Source of the DNA: Atrina japonica
Taxonomy: Eukaryota > Mollusca > Bivalvia > Pterioida > Pinnidae
DNA length: 64,000 nt
Reading direction: 5' to 3'
Assembly (NCBI GenBank): GCA_030159075.1
Contig: BROG01000404.1
Location: 186,001 to 250,000 of the forward strand
Shown: piece after piece, positions 1-13,080 of the stretch
Numbering within the stretch: the first letter of the stretch is position 1
How the letters are laid out: each line of letters opens with the position of its first letter
Translations under genes and position numbers: made by a program
The notes under the pieces: generated by a model
What the model was told of the DNA's origin: nothing
The model's input: only the letters and a program-made list of their open reading frames with translations
Database searches by the model: none

Positions 1-223
1 GATACAAATCCGGTAAAAATGGACAAACACGGACTTCTGGAAACCAAGAGGTGGGATCAGGTGCCATGGAGGAGTAAGCATCCACTGTCGACCGGTCACA
101 CCCGCCGTGAGTCCACAGTCAAGTCCAATGAAACAAGTGAGGAGTGTATCCTCGTCACAATTGGTACAGACGTCTCAACAACCGCCAACGAAAAGGCAAC
201 TCAACATTTCACTTAGTGAAACA

Positions 224-421
224 GAGTAGTCGCAAATAAGACTATTATACCGACCGTAAAATTTGCGGAACGTTGACATTAAACGCGGTTTTCGATATCC
301 CTGTGTCAATAATTTGTCAGTGAGTAGTCGCAAACAAGCCTATTATACCTACCGTAAAATTTGCGGAACGTTGACGTTAAACGCGGTTTTCGATATCCCT
401 GTGTCAATAATTTCTCAGTGA
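224..421. repeat. 98-bp tandem duplication inside Naiad copy A
   Basis: The segment 224-321 is repeated at 322-419 with few differences; both contain the stretch encoding the RT C-terminus up to the TTGACACAGGGATATCG region. Other Naiad copies carry this stretch once, so the duplication is private to this copy and adds to its inactivation. Confidence 0.8.
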
Positions 422-520
422 GTAGTTTACCCCTGTATATGAAATCTTCATATGTTGTACACCCCTGGCATATCGGATCATATGTGACATATAAACTCCA
501 TATGCAGGTGACTGAGGGAT

Positions 521-1757
521 TTAACTACTTAAATGAGGAAAATTTGCGATGGGAAAGCCGAAATCGTCGCGTTTGTCGTATAGCTTAGTTGCTAATTTCC
601 TGTCTGTGATTATATTAAGTAAAATGTCTAAGTATGAAGCGTGTGTGCTTGATTCTGTTGTATCTTTAATTTCTAGTTCGCATATGTATGACATATGTAT
701 GAAAATTGTCATTATTAATTGACAAAACGTCGTCGATATATCTAAATGTCAAATTAAAGGACACCGCTAACTTTTTTTCTTTTGATTCAGCAGTTTCTGA
801 ATGAAGTCTGTTTCGTATGAATAAAGGAACAGGTCGGCCAATAAAGGATCACAATTGGTTCCCATAGGAATGCCGACAGTTATTGAAAGACCACGTCTCC
901 GAACATTACAAATATAGTGTCTATTAGAAATTCCATCATGTTTATTATATCAACTTCAGTGTATTTATGTGTAGAATCAGAGTGGTGTTTGACAAAATAA
1001 GTATACTGATAGCCAATCACTAGATATCTAAATTTTCGGGTACCACCTTTAGTGAAAAAACAGTTGTCTATGATGCTGAAAAGACTTTCTTTTAATTTTT
1101 TATGTGGAATAGTTGTGTAAAGAGTAGAGAAGTCATAAGTTTTGATACTGTGAATTCGAGAAAAATTGTGTTCCTTCAAATTTTCTAAAAGCTTTTTAGA
1201 AATTTTAAGTATCCACATCTGATTTACACCGCTTCTGGAATAAGCAACTGTACAGTATTGTTGAAGTTTCTCCTTAACAGCTGTCAATATCTTGTTAAGG
1301 AGTAAAGATAAAGGTTTGGTAGAACATTTGGTGGATCCTGCTATGTATCTTTGCTTATATGGGGTTTTATGAAGTTTAGATATCCAATATAAATGTGGTA
1401 GCTCGAAATCAGTATCCGTTGTAGATATATCAAATGAGCGTAATACGGACACGTGATTTTGAAGGATCTCGTCCTTTGAAAGTGAGCTACGTGTTTATGT
1501 AGGATTTCCAGAATTTGTATTAAACCCAAGTTCTTCTAATAAACAATTATAATAATGTGCCTTTCAAATAAAACTATATTATTTGAGGCTTTGTTTGCTG
1601 GTACTAGTACATATTGGTCATGTAATCTATCCAGTTCAGTTACTACTTCTGGATAATTAAATACAGAGGGATAATGTGTTTTCATAGTTCCTGTAAGTTT
1701 TCGAATACGAGATTTTATCAACCATCGTATGGCTTTCAGCCATTCAGACAAAGTGTT
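521..1757 (-). pseudogene. Broken reverse transcriptase of Penelope-like element (copy A)
   Basis: Three disjoint open frames (1751-1536, 1452-880 and 712-521, minus strand) read one RT. The first contains LDRLHDQYVLVPANKASNN, a conserved N-terminal RT block. The second has YWISKLHKTPYKQRYIAGS, SRSGVNQMWI and YDFSTLYTTIPHKKL, typical of PLE fingers and palm, where the Asp of the first catalytic motif lies in YDFS. Between them lies GIPMGTN (about 870-850) followed by a frameshift in an A-run. The catalytic YIDD is encoded at 740-729. The third frame has ELEIKDTTESSTHASYLDI and KLYDKRDDFGFPI, the conserved C-terminal RT region. The enzyme would reverse-transcribe the element RNA at the target site. 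The 5' truncation and at least two frameshifts make this a pseudogene. Confidence 0.85.
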
Positions 1758-2790
1758 TGGAAAACTAAAATGATAATAAATTAAATATAATTTGTTATAA
1801 ATTTATCAAAAGATATTACTTAAACACTTTGATAAAATAACAACCAGGTCACTTCAATAAAAACATGTATCTAAAACATTATACTCTGATAAGATACAAA
1901 TATTACACTATAAAACTTTTGAAAAATAAGATAGTGAATTCTCAGTTAAAAAGTTTTAGAGCAGAAATTTTTTGACATATGGCTTATTCTTTATATTTTA
2001 CAACGGGAAAGGTCCTGTAATCGGACAATTTTTTTTTTTTTTGGAAAATCCTTTAGTTAGTTTAAATCTAAAGGACCAATGAAAAACGATCAGAGCGAAA
2101 TCTTTCAAACACATCATACAATAGAATTTATAAATAAATAATACGACTGAAACCGTTTAATAAACGATCGCTGTCAATGTCGATACCTAATTACTGTTAG
2201 CATAAATAAGTATCATAGTATGCTTGGAATACATCAGAGTATTTTAATGAATTTTTTACTTTGTTGACCACCAATAGCCAATCTCTTTCACTACTTATAG
2301 CACGTAATATATGTGACAGTCGGAATATATAATCTAAATAATATACATGCACATTTCTGTTGTAACATCAGGGTATCTCGGGCTTACAATATTTTGGAAA
2401 AAGGCATACGGGCTGCAGTTTTTTTTGTTTTGACATCGTGTGGTTTGCATTATAAAGAGTGACGCCAACATAGTGGTAGAGAGTGTAAAAATGAACTAAA
2501 AAGCCATAGAAGGTACCATCAAACAATTTAATGTGTGTCAGGTTAGATATACTGTTAAGTCCAATTTTTTGGGGGGGAATTAAACGCCATTTCTGATTTT
2601 ACTGCAGGGTCGCCGCCATTTTTTCATGAATCAGGGGTAATTGCCAATGCTGTATCTTGAACCCGATCATGACGCGCATCCAGTTTGAACTCCATTTCAT
2701 CAATGTAATGATTTATCTACCTACTGTTCTGTGTATGCTAAAATGTGATCTAAATTTATGATATATAAAACATTATTTAGAATTGTGCTC
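1758..2790. other. AT-rich spacer, no gene seen
   Basis: This is the 1-kb interval between two oppositely oriented Naiad copies. It holds a T12 run near 2031, a G7 run near 2571 and otherwise unique-looking AT-rich sequence. I see no coding region, RNA gene or clear repeat. Confidence 0.5.
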
Positions 2791-2801
2791 TCCCACAGGC
2801 A

Positions 2802-3631
2802 ATGCCTAATCATAATATGATTAGGTATTACCTATGGATCGGCGCAGTTTATAATGAATATTCTGTCGGGTCTACAAGGCGCAGAGACTCGCAGAGATTG
2901 TTTGGTGCTCCCCAGTTTGTCCTAAGCGACATTACCAACTTATTATATGTACAGTCTGAGGATAACAAATTCTGATACAAACATAATAATGCTTATGTCC
3001 CCATAAAAATTGTCAGATTCGACTGTATGACATATTTAAGAGTTCATTTTCAAATAATATACCATCCATTTCAAAATTTTCTGTCAAAAAATTGTAAAAC
3101 ATGTCATATATTATTAACTGATCAGGAGTTTACTAGCAATCTGACTTATAAGCACGTGAAGCTCGGATCATCTAGATTGTAAATCATCAAACGTTGTTTA
3201 CGGAAATGAGTGTACCTTGTGATTTATGTTGGCGAGACTAAGGGGACCTTAAATAAAAGTGTCTGGTCATCGGTTTTAGGTTAATAATTGGGGTAACCAG
3301 ATACTTTATCGACATTTCAACTCCCCTGGCCATTCCATTTTGTCTATGAGAGTGTGTATAATTGAAAATATACCACTGGACCAACAATCCTACCTTGAGT
3401 ACCCCTTCCGTAGACAACGTGAAGAATTTTGAATTAAACAGCTTGGCAGCTTACCCCTATGGATGTAACGATAATATCCAAAGTGTAGGCAATCTATCAA
3501 GCCCACTGTGTAGTGGTGTTAATGTGATAGAACTTTTTAATTTTAACGCAAGACGGAAGAGAAATCACGGACATCGTTCATACAACAGACCCAACATACA
3601 TGACGTCTCTTTTTCATCTCGTTTACCTTAG
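2802..3631 (+). pseudogene. N-terminal GIY-YIG endonuclease part of Naiad copy B
   Basis: The frame opens with ATG at 2802 (a second Met at 2817), reading YYLWIGAVYNEYSVGSTRRR and later NCKTC (3090-3104). It is interrupted by a TGA at 2973 and lost at a one-base frameshift near 3175. Read across frames, the region then gives VVYGNECTL, TGA at 3220, YVGET (3225-3239) and RHFNSPGHS (about 3310-3336). These correspond to the first GIY-like strand, the YIG-like motif and the two His of the CCHH pattern of PLE nucleases. A further open frame (3362-3631) continues with NNPTLSTP, AYPYGCND and YNRPNIHDVSF. The intact domain would nick the target DNA. Frameshifts near 3175, 3223 and 3365 make this copy dead. 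Confidence 0.75.
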
Positions 3632-3642
3632 GTTAACAAAAA

Positions 3643-4218
3643 TTGGGTCTTCATCACATTCGCAGCAAAGTTTATTCTGTTCCTTTTACACTACTTAGTG
3701 AATTTTTTCAGGAAGCAAGAAAAAACCCCTACACGGATTCTTCAACCCCAGAATACATACTGAACTCCATTATAATGGACATTGCTTATCACAGACTGTT
3801 CCAGTCTACACGCGTTACAAACGATGACTGTTCTGAACAGAAACGTCTTTTCCTAAAACTTAAATTTACAAATAAAGGCATAGACTCTTTGAACATTGGC
3901 AATGTTCTAAATCACAAAAACATTCAGTCCTGTGTTCCGTCATATTTTAAACTGAAAACCACGCCTTGCAAATCATATAGCTATACACATAACATCGCAT
4001 CCAAGCTATTCAATTATAATCGAGTTTTACAGTGCCTAGACATCAACCATCTTCTACACAACACCGTCACATGTTCATGTACATCAGCTCCCTTCAAATA
4101 TAATCATATCGGGCATGTCATCACCGGTGACGTTTCTATTGTTGAAAATGAAAACCTTAAAAAACTTATTTCAAGAGGTCATAAATGCTGCGAAGCCCGT
4201 TCCTTTAATTGGCGTTAG
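3643..4218 (+). pseudogene. Linker domain with CxC motif of Naiad copy B
   Basis: This 191-codon open stretch starts with GLHHIRSKVYSVPF and is in the middle of the element's protein, so the apparent start is not a real initiation site. It carries a Cys-Ser-Cys motif at 4072-4080, followed by GHVITGDVSIVENENL. This matches the short CxC-bearing domain that joins the N-terminal nuclease to the RT in Naiad elements. Its biochemical role is not known to me. It ends in TAG at 4216 after RSFNWR, where the reading clearly continues (NFI...MNSMENYARR), so the stop looks like a point mutation. Confidence 0.75.
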
Positions 4219-4252
4219 AATTTCATTTTAGTTATGAATTCTATGGAAAATT

Positions 4253-5586
4253 ATGCCAGACGACACTTTGTCTGAAAGGTTAAAAGCTGTACGATGGTTG
4301 ATAAAATATCGTATTCGAAAACTTAAAGGAACTATGAAAACACGGTATCCCTCTGTATTTAGTGATCCAGAAGTAGTAACTGAACTGGATAGATTACATG
4401 ACCAATATGTACAGCAGACAAAGTCTCAAACAATATAGTTTTTATTTGCAAGGCTCATTACTATAATTATTTATTAGAAGAGCTAAGGTTTAATAGGAAT
4501 TTTGGTAATCTTACACACACACACGTAGCTCACTTTCAAAGGACGAGATCCTTCAAAACCACGTGTCCGTATTACGCTCCTTTGATATACAACAGATACT
4601 GATTTTGAGCTACCGTATTTATATTGGATACTTAAACTTCATAAAACCCGATATAAGTAGAGATACATACCAGGATCCAGCAAATGTTCTACCAAACCTT
4701 ACCAAGATATTGACAGCCGTTAAGGAGAAACTTCAACAATACTATACAGTTGCTTATTCCAGGAGCGGTGTAAATCATTCTCTATTCTTTACACAACCAT
4801 TCCACATAAAAATTAAAAGAAAGGTTTTTAGCATCATAGACAACTGCTTTTTCACTAAAGGTGGTACCCAAAAATGTAAATATCTAGTGATTGGTTACCA
4901 TGATACTTATTTTGTCAAACACCACTCTAATTCTAGACATAAATACACTGAAGTTGATATAAAACATGCTGGAAGTTATAATAGACAATATACTTATAAT
5001 GTTCGGAGACGTTGTCTTTCAACAAACTGTCGGCATTCCTATGGGAACCAAATATGCCCCTTTATTGGCCGAGCTGTTCCTTTATCCATACGAAGCAGAC
5101 TTCTATTAGAACTGTTACTGGTGTTTCAGAAGCAGAAAAAGGTAGCAGTGTCCTTTATTTTCACATTTAGATATATTGACGACGTTTTGTCGATTGATAA
5201 TGACAATTTTGATACTTATGTCAATGCGACGTATCCCAGGGAACTAGAAATTAGACATTTTACTTTATATAGACACAGACGGGAAATTGGCAACTACGCT
5301 ATACGACAAACGCGACAATTTCGGCTTTCTCATCGTAAATTTTCCACATTTAAGAAGTAACATCCCACAGTCACCGACATATTCACAAATGATCCGATAT
5401 GCCAGGGCTTCTTCATATACAGATGTAATTTACTCACTCACAAATTATTGATACAGGGATATCGAAAACCGCGTTTGGTGTCAACTTTCCACAAATTTAA
5501 TATATAATCGGTAAAAAAGGCTTGTTTGCGATTAGTCTGTTTCACTAAGTGTAATGTTGAGTTGCCTTTTTGTTAGCGGTTGTTGA
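4253..5586 (+). pseudogene. Broken reverse transcriptase of Naiad copy B
   Basis: The region encodes the RT in several frames. 4253-4438 gives TLSERLKAVRWLIKYRIRKL and LDRLHDQYV. 4563-5360 switches between RT and frameshifted sequence, with ILTAVKEKLQQYYTVAYSRS, the palm and then RYIDDVLS, whose YIDD is encoded at 5172-5183. The GIPMGTN block (about 5033-5055) lies in another frame, and a segment around the first catalytic Asp motif is missing or scrambled. The C-terminal part reaches a TGA at 5584-5586 that is also present in other copies. Compared with copy A, several internal segments are deleted, including one of about 40 bp after YARR (near 4257). Confidence 0.8.
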
Positions 5587-5790
5587 GACGTCTGTACCAA
5601 TCTAGGCGATAATTCGTTCCTCATGTATTTCATTTAGACTCGAATGTGGACTCACGGCGATTGTGACCGGTCGCATGCTTACTCCTCCATGGTACCTGAT
5701 CCCATCTCTTGGTTTCTAGATTTGTATCTGTGTCCTGGACATCCTATAGATTTATACTTTGGTGTCTGAGGTGTTTTATATTTTAGTTTT

Positions 5791-6125
5791 AGATCTTACG
5801 GCAGCATACACCAGAACAGTAGGCAGATATGAAATGAAGCAACAAATTGAATGACTTTTACAATCGGGTTCAAAATAAAACATTGACAAAATAATTTGAT
5901 TTATGAAAAAACATGACGGCGACCAGTGAAGTCAGTAATGCCGTTTTCACACAGTTTGACTTATTTTAACAGTAATTTGGATTTATTTTTAATTCATTTT
6001 CACAATCTCTACTACTAAATTATATTAGTAGATTTTTGAAAGCCGCTCATTCTTAGGTAACATTTTTTTTTTCTAGCTTTAACAATTTTGAAGACACATG
6101 TATTAAATAAAAAATGTCTGCTGAC
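5791..6125. other. AT-rich spacer, no gene seen
   Basis: Unique-looking AT-rich DNA between Naiad copy B and the next interspersed repeat. No coding region or clear repeat structure was seen. Confidence 0.4.
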
Positions 6126-6129
6126 TCAT

Positions 6130-6875
6130 TCGTTTTATATTTAGCCATGACAGCCATGTTTGGTCCCAGCCCCTTTTAATCCGCAAACTTCATTAGGTTT
6201 TACATGGTTATATTTCCTGTCAAGTTTGATTCAAACTGGCCTAATGGTTCTGGAGAAGTAGTAAAATAAGTCAAAAAATTTACAAAAAACTTATATTTTC
6301 CGTTTGCTTAGATGCCTGTGACCTGGACGTTTGACTCCATGACCTAAAAAGTTTGTCAAAATGATCTTTAGATAATTCGTTATAACTTTCTCATATATCT
6401 TTGTATACAAAAAGTCAATCAGTTTTGAGCTATCGAACATTTGTAATGCAAATGTACTCTGCATTACTGGAGCGCCCCTATTGGCTCGTTTATAGATATG
6501 TTTTATTTTCATTTACTCGTAGATATTGACTTTAGAAACATGTATACAAATTTTGAACGTCATCTGATCACTGGTTCATGAGAAGACGATTTTTAAAGTT
6601 CTACCAAACTGTGAACTTTTTCACCCTTCTGGTGGCCTGTATAGGTCCTATCCCCTTTTAATTCGCAGAATTTATGCGGCTTCACATGGGGATGCTACAT
6701 GCCAAGTTTGGTTAAAATTGACCCAGTGGTTCTTGAGAAGAACTAAAAAATTTGAAAATGATAACGACGGACAACACACGATACACGGCGGACAACGACA
6801 AAAAGAATGAATATCCCAATAGTTCTTCATGAACCTTTCGCTCAGGTGACCTAAAACATTTTAAATCCAAACTTT
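6130..6875 (+). repeat. Decayed mollusc-type interspersed repeat, two related halves
   Basis: Two segments, about 6150-6270 and 6630-6750, resemble each other. Each has 'cccctttTAATnCGCA', then a 'gtCAAGTTTGnTTnAAA' phrase, then 'GGTTCTnGAGAAG'. The second ends with ACGACGGACAACACACG-like GA/AC-rich sequence and 'CTTTCGCTCAGGTGACCTAAA'. This wording is familiar to me from common interspersed repeats of bivalve genomes, but I cannot name the family. The open frames here do not look like proteins. Confidence 0.5.
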
Positions 6876-6899
6876 CATACCTTACTTCTAGTCTACTAT

Positions 6900-7645
6900 T
6901 CATTTGCTCAACGAGATTATTATTAGTTTTTAATTATCCTCATTCTTGCTATTTGATAGCTATTTGAATTTAAATATCAAATGGGAGGATTTAAAAAAAA
7001 AAAAATTCAAGTCAAAAACATGCTATCTATTGTCATGATTCGACAGAATTTTTTCTTAATTAATTAGATATAAAGTACTAAATCCAGTTACATACTCTAA
7101 ATTCTTTACATATTGAAAGCTTAGAAGTACTCGGAAATATTTAAAATAGGCTAGAAGTTTTCTTTTCTAACATAAAATGAAATTGACCAAATTAAAAATA
7201 CATACATGTATATGACTTTTTAACAAATTTTCACTGTTTGGTGGTTGTTACCATGGAAACATTGCATTAAAGAAAAAATGAGGATTACATTTTTGTTCCT
7301 CTCATGTAGATCTTATTTAACGAAGTTTCAGTGGATTTTTTTTTCACGTGTGCCACGCAATTTTGGTGCTTACAGAGAATTCATATTTAAACGCGATACT
7401 TCAACCACTAGTTCATGAAAATACCTCTTTGCACTTGTAGAATATTAATAAATTGTCTTGGTAGTTATCGTTCTGGGACGGAAAAAAAATAATAAAACGA
7501 ACACGTCAATCACGAAGGTTTAAATTTTAATTTCACGAGATCGAGTGTTTTATATATATCTACCCATTGCACACCAAAGCTAGTGATGAACGTATTATCT
7601 CATAAATGTATATTGTAATACAGAAGTCAACCTTGTGGTACTTTG
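6900..7645. other. AT-rich spacer, no gene seen
   Basis: No coding region, RNA gene or recognisable repeat was found before the CT microsatellite. It includes short A and T runs only. Confidence 0.4.
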
Positions 7646-7649
7646 TTGT

Positions 7650-9466
<1,817 letters not shown>

Positions 9467-9533
<67 letters not shown>
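9467..9533. repeat. (AC)n microsatellite
   Basis: About 67 bp of uninterrupted CA dinucleotide. Confidence 0.97.
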
Positions 9534-9535
<2 letters not shown>

Positions 9536-9950
9536 TTCTTTGAATCAGCCATTATACAAACATTCATTTTAGAAAACTTCAGAGTACTCTTTGTGCACAT
9601 TTGATATTAGATAAGATTCGAAATCCAAACATTGTTGCACACTTTCACAAATACCTTAGCCTATATGTTCTGTCTCTTTTCTTTTTCACTTTGTGTAAAT
9701 AAGAAAATAAAAATGTAGTGATAATAAAAATTATCAGAATATCAAAATTCAAACTTCAAAATGTTGATAATTTAGACTTCACTAGAGCTTAATCAGTTCC
9801 AGTAATCCTTGTGCACTAAACTAAAAGAAGTGCTGTCTTTGAGGTTGTCTTTCTAAACGAAATAGTAAGAAGATGACTCAGCTTATATAATATAGTTTTC
9901 GTCTTCAGTTAATCCTGGAATCTGGCTGGTTAAGACAGTATATTCTTAAA

Positions 9951-10307
9951 TTAAAAGGGGCATTAGCTGTTTTTTTAAATCCCTTTTCCTACTTAGATTA
10001 ATATACGATAACAAAAATAGATGTGCACAGACATACATTTTCAGTTCTTCAATTTCAATAATTTTTTTGAAAATTGCTTGATAAACCCTGGTATGTCACA
10101 TTTTCACTTGCAATTGATTAACCCAAGCTGACTATTTGTATATGAATACAACACTGGACCTGACCTTATTTTCACAAAATATATGGGAATATAACCATTT
10201 GTTTGCCAGTGTATAGCTTTTATTTGTTATTGTACATCAAGTACAAGCAGAAAAATTAAAAAAGAAGTCAAAATCTCTTTTGGTAAACAGAGCTAATGCC
10301 CCTTTAA
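9951..10307. mobile_element. TTAA-flanked MITE, copy 1 (357 bp)
   Basis: The element begins TTAA-AAGGGGCATTAGCTGTTTT and ends AAACAGAGCTAATGCCCCT-TTAA, giving inverted terminal repeats of about 18 bp, each bordered by TTAA. It has no coding capacity. TTAA target duplications are typical of piggyBac-like transposons, so a piggyBac-derived MITE is likely. Copies of the same family are at 26347-26691, 32278-32562 (partial) and 43806-44418. Confidence 0.75.
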
Positions 10308-11218
10308 TGAAACGTTATCTATCCTTCGCTATAAATAATAAATAAACAAGCACTTTTTCCTACAGATATCAATTTGTAGGTTACTAAAAGAATAACTTAT
10401 TTTAAAATAGCTATAAGATATTAAAAAATTAAATGTAGCGTGACAAATATTGCATAATACGTATTTTATAATGACAAACAGTACACAATCAACTCTACAT
10501 TTAGCTGTGATTCAAGACTCTGGATTTTACAACGTAGTTATCTCTCGAATAATTTATAATTTTGTAGTAATTTCGTTTGAGTTGCACAACTAATTTTGTA
10601 ACTTGAGGTAAAAATAACAGCTATAAATGAAGTTCGTCGTCTTCAAGGACTAGGGCCAATAGACAGGTACTTGTACATTTATCACTCCATATCCGGACAA
10701 TTAGGAGATTTTTTTTGTAAAATGTCAAACCATTCAAACCGAACTAGCTCCTCATTTCATACATAATTCTTCATACAAATATGAACAAACTGTACAATTC
10801 TTAAAACAAACTAGGACGGCGTTATTTAAAATATGAAAATTTACACAACTTACCTGAGTTTTAAGAAGCGTTAAAAACCAACATCGATGTCAAAATAGAT
10901 GACACGAATACTGTCCTATTATCTAATTACAGCCGCTTTATAGCTGTCGTAATACCCGATAAAGGCTGTTATGCACAACGGATCATATTATACAATGGAA
11001 ACAAAAGTACATCCACAGCAGGTGCGCACTGCTATATTAGCAAATCCATTGTTGAAACAATCGCGTGGATCATATATGCAAGCACTCGTTTAATTACATA
11101 AAGACAGAGATGAAAATTTGAGATGCAAATTAAACCCATAATACACAGGATATTTACCGAAAACAGATAGAGAGGAAAGATAGAGAGATTAACACATGAT
11201 ATAATGATACATTTCTGT
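10308..11218. other. AT-rich spacer, no gene seen
   Basis: No coding region or recognisable repeat up to the AT microsatellite at 11222. Confidence 0.4.
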
Positions 11219-11219
11219 C

Positions 11220-11221
<2 letters not shown>

Positions 11222-11266
<45 letters not shown>

Positions 11267-11295
11267 TTTAACTGGAAACACATGTGTTAAAAACG

Positions 11296-11327
<32 letters not shown>

Positions 11328-11331
11328 ATGT

Positions 11332-11361
<30 letters not shown>
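11222..11361. repeat. (AT)n and (TG)n microsatellites
   Basis: An AT tract (11222-11263), 35 bp of ordinary sequence, then a second AT tract (11298-11317) passing directly into a TG-rich tract (11318-11361). Confidence 0.9.
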
Positions 11362-11362
<1 letters not shown>

Positions 11363-11482
11363 ATCCGAACTATGTAGAAAACAACATTCAGATTTTCATC
11401 TACTTCACCTGCCTTTTATAACTAATATAATTTAATAATCACACGTATCGGTGGTACAGTCAACTGCACATGAAAAAGGATA

Positions 11483-11730
<248 letters not shown>

Positions 11731-12710
11731 GGGAGAATTGGTTATTTAGAGTACTCACCTTGAAAACACAATACATTAATAAATTCCAGAACAAAAACAT
11801 GGACATCCCTGTGACATTTTCATTCAAGAATCGACCAGTGTATAACTGGAAAATTTCACAAAGTCTGATAGTAAAATACAATCCCGAAGCTATATTGATA
11901 ACACCGAGTAGTTTACTAGTATAACAACAAGGGCTGTATATTTGTATATAAATATATTACCTCTCCTATACGTGATTTGACGAGCACCATAACTAATAGA
12001 AAGTTATGTCCAATAGTATGTACTCCCACAGTAATCAGAAGGAAAGAGACAAACACTCTATCAAATTATTTTTCAGAGGCATCACATTGATCAAGTGGTA
12101 GTTGAATTCCAGTGTAGTTAAGGTTTTTATCATGTCACTTACATATTCTGCAGATAGATATATGTGATGAGGAAATGTAGAATAAACATTCAAGTGGACG
12201 TCGCGTTGAATATTTTAGTTTTTAATTATTCGAAATATGTATAGCATTCAGCACTAAGCAGAGTATACAGTTACCCAAAACTGTCCTTGATATCTACCTT
12301 TAAAGTAGTAAATATTGCAATTATCAATACACAATTATTCACATTAATCTCAACTTTAAATCACAAAACAATGTTTCTCACTTAATGAATCATCGGATCT
12401 CAAAATACGTTTGTCACACAATTTCACATATTCAAAACAATATGGAATTACATAATTTACCTTTATGTCGGTTATCTGTCACTCTGGTGGTCTGTTTTAC
12501 AATATAATGAATACCAACACAACTAGAAATGTTTTATAGTGTTATACATTCCGCCAAAATTGACCTTTCCATTTATACGCGAATATTTTTTTCTATTTGA
12601 TGACGTCACAATACTCGACACCTCGGTCATACCTCGGACAAACATTGACAATGCATTGTGGAGTCAGAAATACGACTAACTTTCGCAAAATTGCGATTTG
12701 TCAATTGTTT
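11731..12710. other. AT-rich spacer, no gene seen
   Basis: No convincing coding region or repeat was found in this kilobase. Confidence 0.4.
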
Positions 12711-12714
12711 CACT

Positions 12715-12950
12715 TATATGGAAATGGTTCCAGCTTTAAGTGAAATTACAACATATTTCACTTGTGCTATGCACTGACGGCAATGTAGAGCGGTTTATTG
12801 TAGGTGTCATACGTACCGTGACGCAGGACCTCAGTTTTATGTCTCATCCGAAAGACCAATGACTTTCATTCAGAAGATCTGGTATGATCCGCCACCGGAA
12901 ATCGAATCAATGACCTTCTGCGTGCTAGTGAGACACTTTACAGAAATTAA
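12715..12950 (-). mobile_element. tRNA-derived SINE, divergent copy
   Basis: Read on the minus strand this copy has a degraded B-box-like sequence (GATTCGATTTCC), then 'CGGATGAGACATAAAAC', then a 'CGTCA..GTA...GACACC' block, 'GCCGTCAGTGC' and 'TCCATATAAGTGAAA'. These are in the same order as in the better SINE copy at 27083-27358, but more diverged. It is an older or separate subfamily. Confidence 0.6.
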
Positions 12951-13008
12951 GGGAACGTTGTGGTGAAACGAAATCTCTGGAAATTCCGTTTTATTTTAGT
13001 CCTTTGTT

Positions 13009-13080
13009 GTAAATATTATAAACATAATACCAAAGCTATAATGCGCAAGACGATCGTTTCTGTCAATTAGACTTCATTAG
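13009..13080 (-). repeat. Retrozyme fragment with decayed hammerhead
   Basis: This is a fragment of the hammerhead-bearing repeat described at 19953-20510. On the minus strand the core reads CTAATGA instead of CTGATGA, changing an invariant G, and the copy is cut off right after it, so stem I is lost. The GAAAC core and the ACGATCGTC stem III with cleavage site (13049-13060) are intact. Confidence 0.65.

Larger units (their letters stand above)
1..1757 (-). mobile_element. Naiad-type Penelope-like element, copy A, 5'-truncated
   Basis: This minus-strand retroelement copy starts abruptly at about 1757 in the middle of the coding region and runs out of the window at base 1, so its 3' terminus is not seen. 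Read from 1757 downward it gives the start of the reverse transcriptase, the fingers and palm, the YIDD motif, the conserved RT C-terminal region and the 3' non-coding tail. The order and wording match copy B (2802-5790) and the many shorter copies in the window. Abrupt 5' truncation is usual for target-primed retroelements. The family is Penelope-like, judged from the RT motifs and from the N-terminal GIY-YIG seen in copy B. It is not functional. Confidence 0.85.
2802..5790 (+). mobile_element. Naiad-type Penelope-like element, copy B, nearly full length
   Basis: This is the most complete retroelement in the window. It runs from a possible start ATG at 2802 through a GIY-YIG endonuclease region, a CxC linker and a reverse transcriptase to a 3' non-coding tail ending near 5790. 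The nuclease lies N-terminal to the RT, which is the permuted order described for the Naiad clade; canonical Penelope, Neptune and Nematis elements have it C-terminal. The reading frame is broken by several frameshifts, a TAG at 4216 and in-frame TGA codons. The 3' tail (about 5590-5790) contains the sequence that recurs in more than a dozen truncated copies here. No terminal repeats were found around it, so its exact ends are uncertain. Confidence 0.85.

Noticed and set aside
19..216. 65-codon open frame, also at 21744-21941 and in part at 49334-49531.
   Set aside because: It is antisense to the Naiad 3' tail; its conservation comes from the retroelement, not from a separate gene.
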